A program made the translations under genes and the position numbers. The notes below the pieces were generated by a model, which worked only from the letters and a program-made list of their open reading frames with translations, did no database searches and was not told the DNA's origin. Source: Lysobacteraceae bacterium UBA6001 (GTDB lineage: Bacteria; Pseudomonadota; Gammaproteobacteria; Xanthomonadales; Xanthomonadaceae). From it: a stretch of 18,337 bases of DNA. Positions 15,778 through 18,337 of the stretch are shown one piece after another (position 1 is the first letter of the stretch; every line of letters begins with the position of its first letter). The DNA lies in assembly GCA_002429615.1 (NCBI GenBank), contig DJAN01000237.1, positions 1 to 18,337 of the forward strand, written 5' to 3'.

Positions 15778-17079
15778 ATGTTCGGCTATTACTTCAATCT
15801 CGCCCTGCGCAGTTTTCGTCGCAACAAGGTGCTGACCTCGCTGATGGTGCTGGCCATCGCGCTGGGCATCGGCACCAGCATGACCACGTTGACGGTGTTC
15901 TACATCCTCTCCGGCGATCCGCTGCCGGGCCGCAGCGAGCACCTGTACTACGTGCAGATGGATCCGGCCTCGATGGATGGCTACCTCGCCGGCGAGGAGC
16001 CGGCCGAGCAGGTCACCCGCTTCGATGCGGAAAAGATGCTCGCCGACAAGAAGGGTGACCGCCAGGCGGTGATGACCGGCGGCAACATCGCACTGGAACC
16101 GGAGAAGTCCGGGCTGCGGCCGTTCAACACCGATGCCCGTTTCACCTCGACCGACTTCTTCCCGATGTTCGGCGTGCCGTTCGAGTACGGCAATGCGTGG
16201 AGCGCCAACGATGATGCCGGCCGCGCGCGCGTGGCGGTGATCTCCAAGGAGCTCAACGAGAAGCTGTTCGACGGCAAGAACAGCGTGGGCAAGACCATCC
16301 GCCTGGAGCAGAACGACTTCCGCATCGTCGGCGTGCTCAAGTACTGGCGCCCGACCCCGCGCTTCTACGACCTCAACAGCGACCGCTACGGCGCGGTGGA
16401 GGAAGTGTTCGTGCCGTTCTCCAGCGCGGTGGACCTGAAGTTCAGCCGCTCCGGCTCGATGGACTGCTGGGGCGATTCGAACAAGGACGAGACCTCGCTC
16501 AACGCGCCGTGCGTGTGGTTGCAGTACTGGGTGCAGCTGGACAGCCCGTCGAAGGTGTCCGACTTCCGCCAGTACCTGTCCAACTACTCGGACCAGCAGC
16601 GCCAGGCCGGCCGCTTCGAGCGCCCGACCAACGTGCGCCTGCGCAACGTGATGGAGTGGCTGGAGTTCAAGAACGTGGTGCCCAACGACGTGCGCCTGCA
16701 GACCTGGCTGGCGTTCGGCTTCCTGGTGGTGTGCCTGGTCAACACGATCGGCCTGCTGCTGGCCAAGTTCATGCGTCGCAGCGGCGAGATCGGCGTGCGC
16801 CGTGCGCTGGGCGCCTCGCGCAGCTCGATCTTCGCGCAGGCACTGGTGGAGGCCGGCACCATCGGCCTGGCCGGCGGCGTCCTCGGCCTGGGGCTGGCCC
16901 TGCTCGGCCTGTGGGCGGTGCGGCAGCAGCCGGCCAGCTACGCCGAACTGGCGCACCTGGATCCGCTGATGCTGGCGACCACCTTCGTGCTTGCCCTGGT
17001 GGCCAGCCTGCTCGCCGGCCTGTTGCCGGCGTGGCGCGCCTGCCAGGTCGCGCCGGCCCTGCAGCTCAAGTCCCAATAA
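15778..17079 (+). CDS. ABC transporter permease 1 (FtsX/MacB fold)
   Basis: Permease of 433 residues with MacB-like layout: helix 1 at about 20-44, a large periplasmic core domain about 45-300 (including VAVISKELNEKLFDGKNSVGKTI and the FRIVGVLKYW strand), then three helices at about 308-328, 358-380 and 397-420. The cytoplasmic loop has the conserved GEIGVRRALGASRSSIF, the coupling segment of FtsX-fold permeases. The periplasmic domain holds two cysteines (MDCWGDS and NAPCVWL, from about nt 16461 and 16503) that could form a disulfide. ATG 15778 has TGAGG about 6 bp upstream; a GTG at 15766 in frame overlaps the ATPase stop (GTGA) and would add only four residues, so it stays possible. No fused ATPase, unlike E. 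coli MacB. It likely pairs with the next gene product. Confidence 0.92.
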   Translation: MFGYYFNLALRSFRRNKVLTSLMVLAIALGIGTSMTTLTVFYILSGDPLPGRSEHLYYVQMDPASMDGYLAGEEPAEQVTRFDAEKMLADKKGDRQAVMTGGNIALEPEKSGLRPFNTDARFTSTDFFPMFGVPFEYGNAWSANDDAGRARVAVISKELNEKLFDGKNSVGKTIRLEQNDFRIVGVLKYWRPTPRFYDLNSDRYGAVEEVFVPFSSAVDLKFSRSGSMDCWGDSNKDETSLNAPCVWLQYWVQLDSPSKVSDFRQYLSNYSDQQRQAGRFERPTNVRLRNVMEWLEFKNVVPNDVRLQTWLAFGFLVVCLVNTIGLLLAKFMRRSGEIGVRRALGASRSSIFAQALVEAGTIGLAGGVLGLGLALLGLWAVRQQPASYAELAHLDPLMLATTFVLALVASLLAGLLPAWRACQVAPALQLKSQ

Positions 17080-17093
17080 CCGCTTTCCGTTGA

Positions 17094-17130
17094 CCCGGCC
17101 GTCCCCGGAGCTCTCTCTCCGACGGCCGGG
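17094..17130. repeat. Intercistronic hairpin between the two permease genes
   Basis: cccggccgtc (17094-17103) and gacggccggg (17121-17130) are perfect 10-bp arms around a 17-nt CT-rich loop, in the 78-bp gap after permease 1. No T-run follows. It could stabilise or process the mRNA, or partly attenuate permease 2. Confidence 0.55.
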
Positions 17131-17157
17131 ACAGCGGACCTTCACGGGAAGACCCTC

Positions 17158-18337
17158 ATGGAAATCCGTCCCATCCTTTCCACGCTGCGCCGGCACAAGA
17201 CTGCCGCCGCGCTGATCGTGGTCGAGATCGCGCTGAGCTGCGCCATCATCTGCAATGCGCTGTTCCTGATCGGCAACCGCCTCGAACGCATGGACCGCGT
17301 CAGCGGCGCGGCAGAAGACGAAGTCGTGCGCGTGCAGATCACCGGCATCGGCCGCGACGACAATCCCAAGGCGATGACCGCCGCCGATGAAGCCGCGCTG
17401 CGCGGCATCCCCGGGGTGAAGTTCGCCAGCGTCGCCAACCAGGTGATGTTCGGCAATTCGTCCTGGAACAGCGGCGTCAACCTCACCCCGGACCAGAAGC
17501 GCTCCACGCTCAACGCCACCACCTACCTCGGCGGCAACCAGCTGCTGGATACCTTCGGCCTGCAGATCGTGGAGGGCCGCAAGTTCAACCCGGACGAGTT
17601 CCTCGACGCCGACGACGAGATGGAGAAGATCCCGGCCGTCATCATCACCCGCGCGATGGCGCAGAAGCTGTTCCCGGGGCAGTCGGCGGTGGGCAAGAGC
17701 ATCTACAGCTGGGGCGACAATCCGATCAAGGTGGTCGGCGTGGTCGACCACCTGGCCCGTCCCAACGAAGGCGGGCGCGGTGCGGATGCCTACGAGTATT
17801 CGATGATGTTCCCGATCCGCATCTCGTATGTCATGGGTGGCAACTACCTGCTGCGGACCGAGCCGGGCCGTCGCGACGAGGTGATCAAGGCCGCCGTGGC
17901 CACGCTGGAGCGCAACAGCCCGAACCGCATCATCCTCAAGCAGGAAACGCTGCAGGACATGCGCCTGAAGTATTACGAGCAGGATCGCTCGATGGCGTGG
18001 CTGCTGGTCGCGGTCTGCATCGCCCTGCTGGTGGTGACCGCGCTGGGCATCGTTGGCCTGGCGAGCTTCTGGGTGCAGCAGCGCACCAAGCAGATCGGCA
18101 TCCGCCGCGCACTGGGCTCGACCCGCGGGCAGATCCTGCGCTACTTCCAGACCGAGAACTTCCTGCTGGCCACGATCGGCATCGTCATCGGCATGACCCT
18201 GGCCTACTCGGCCAATCTCTGGCTGATGCAGCGCTATGAGCTGCCGCGCCTGCCGCTGATCTACCTGCCGTGCGGCGCCATCGCGCTGTGGCTGCTGGGG
18301 CAGCTGGCGGTGCTCGGCCCGGCGCGGCGTGCCGCGG
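17158..18337 (+). CDS. ABC transporter permease 2 (FtsX/MacB fold), 3'-truncated
   Basis: Second FtsX-fold permease, open from ATG 17158 to the window edge (393 full codons), so its C-terminus is missing. Helix 1 is at about 15-38 (ALIVVEIALSCAIICNALFLIG). The periplasmic core includes EDEVVRVQITGIG, FGLQIVEGRKFNPDEF, VIITRAMAQKLFPGQSAVGKSI and KVVGVVDHL, all typical of the MacB core domain. A second helix starts near 280 (WLLVAVCIALLVVTALGIVG), followed by the conserved QIGIRRALGSTRGQILRYF (about 311-329) and two further hydrophobic segments before the edge. It resembles permease 1 in layout but differs strongly in sequence, so the pair probably forms a heterodimer. The start has GGGAAG about 6 bp upstream. 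Same operon; no promoter is visible in the 78-bp gap. Confidence 0.9.
   Translation, partial: MEIRPILSTLRRHKTAAALIVVEIALSCAIICNALFLIGNRLERMDRVSGAAEDEVVRVQITGIGRDDNPKAMTAADEAALRGIPGVKFASVANQVMFGNSSWNSGVNLTPDQKRSTLNATTYLGGNQLLDTFGLQIVEGRKFNPDEFLDADDEMEKIPAVIITRAMAQKLFPGQSAVGKSIYSWGDNPIKVVGVVDHLARPNEGGRGADAYEYSMMFPIRISYVMGGNYLLRTEPGRRDEVIKAAVATLERNSPNRIILKQETLQDMRLKYYEQDRSMAWLLVAVCIALLVVTALGIVGLASFWVQQRTKQIGIRRALGSTRGQILRYFQTENFLLATIGIVIGMTLAYSANLWLMQRYELPRLPLIYLPCGAIALWLLGQLAVLGPARRAA

Noticed and set aside
17129..17133. Single GGACA before permease 2, as another regulator site
   Set aside because: One isolated half-site without a dyad or nearby sigma-54 promoter; consistent with chance.
15454..17751. 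765-codon open frame on the minus strand across the ABC operon
   Set aside because: It runs antisense to three genes with complete, conserved motifs, and its translation is His/Val/Ala-rich without recognisable domains. High-GC antisense shadow.

Overview
The window is high-GC DNA with short intergenic gaps. It most resembles a chromosomal segment from a gammaproteobacterium of the Xanthomonadaceae type (Stenotrophomonas, Pseudoxanthomonas, Lysobacter and relatives). This rests on gene content, protein flavour and the very high GC at third codon positions; no RNA gene or species marker is present, so the genus is a guess. I see no IS element, tRNA, CRISPR array or phage gene, and no gap over 300 bp without a gene.

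Layout. (a) 1-2581, plus: end of a copper-resistance operon, a 5'-truncated multicopper oxidase CopA overlapping the outer-membrane protein CopB. (b) 2674-3204, plus: a eukaryote-like glyoxalase I. (c) 3369-4687, plus: a translationally coupled pair of secreted proteins, a DUF2092 protein and a Pro/Gly/His-repeat protein. (d) 5453-4726, minus: a coupled pair, a small three-helix membrane protein and a DUF3052 protein. (e) 5576-11666, plus: peptide deformylase, a large MscK-like mechanosensitive channel and a soluble four-PAS hybrid histidine kinase. (f) 13517-11688, minus: GlmS. (g) 13725 to the window end, plus: an ABC export operon of adaptor, ATPase, FtsX/MacB-type permease and a second such permease cut by the window edge.

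The most notable signal is the 207-bp region between glmS and the export operon. It carries a near-consensus sigma-54 promoter (GG-N10-GC, 13676-13691). Upstream is a dense cluster of GGACA/TGTCC half-sites, including a 20-bp dyad at 13545-13564, an 18-bp perfect palindrome at 13608-13625 and 9-bp tandem repeats. This is the architecture expected for an operon switched on by an NtrC-type enhancer-binding protein, and it also fixes the adaptor start at 13725. The exported substrate and the regulator cannot be read from this window.

How the genes work together: CopA and CopB form a periplasm/outer-membrane copper detoxification pair; the DUF2092 and Pro/Gly-rich proteins are probably envelope partners; adaptor, ATPase and two unequal permeases should assemble one tripartite-type export machine. 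The other genes are housekeeping or stand-alone.
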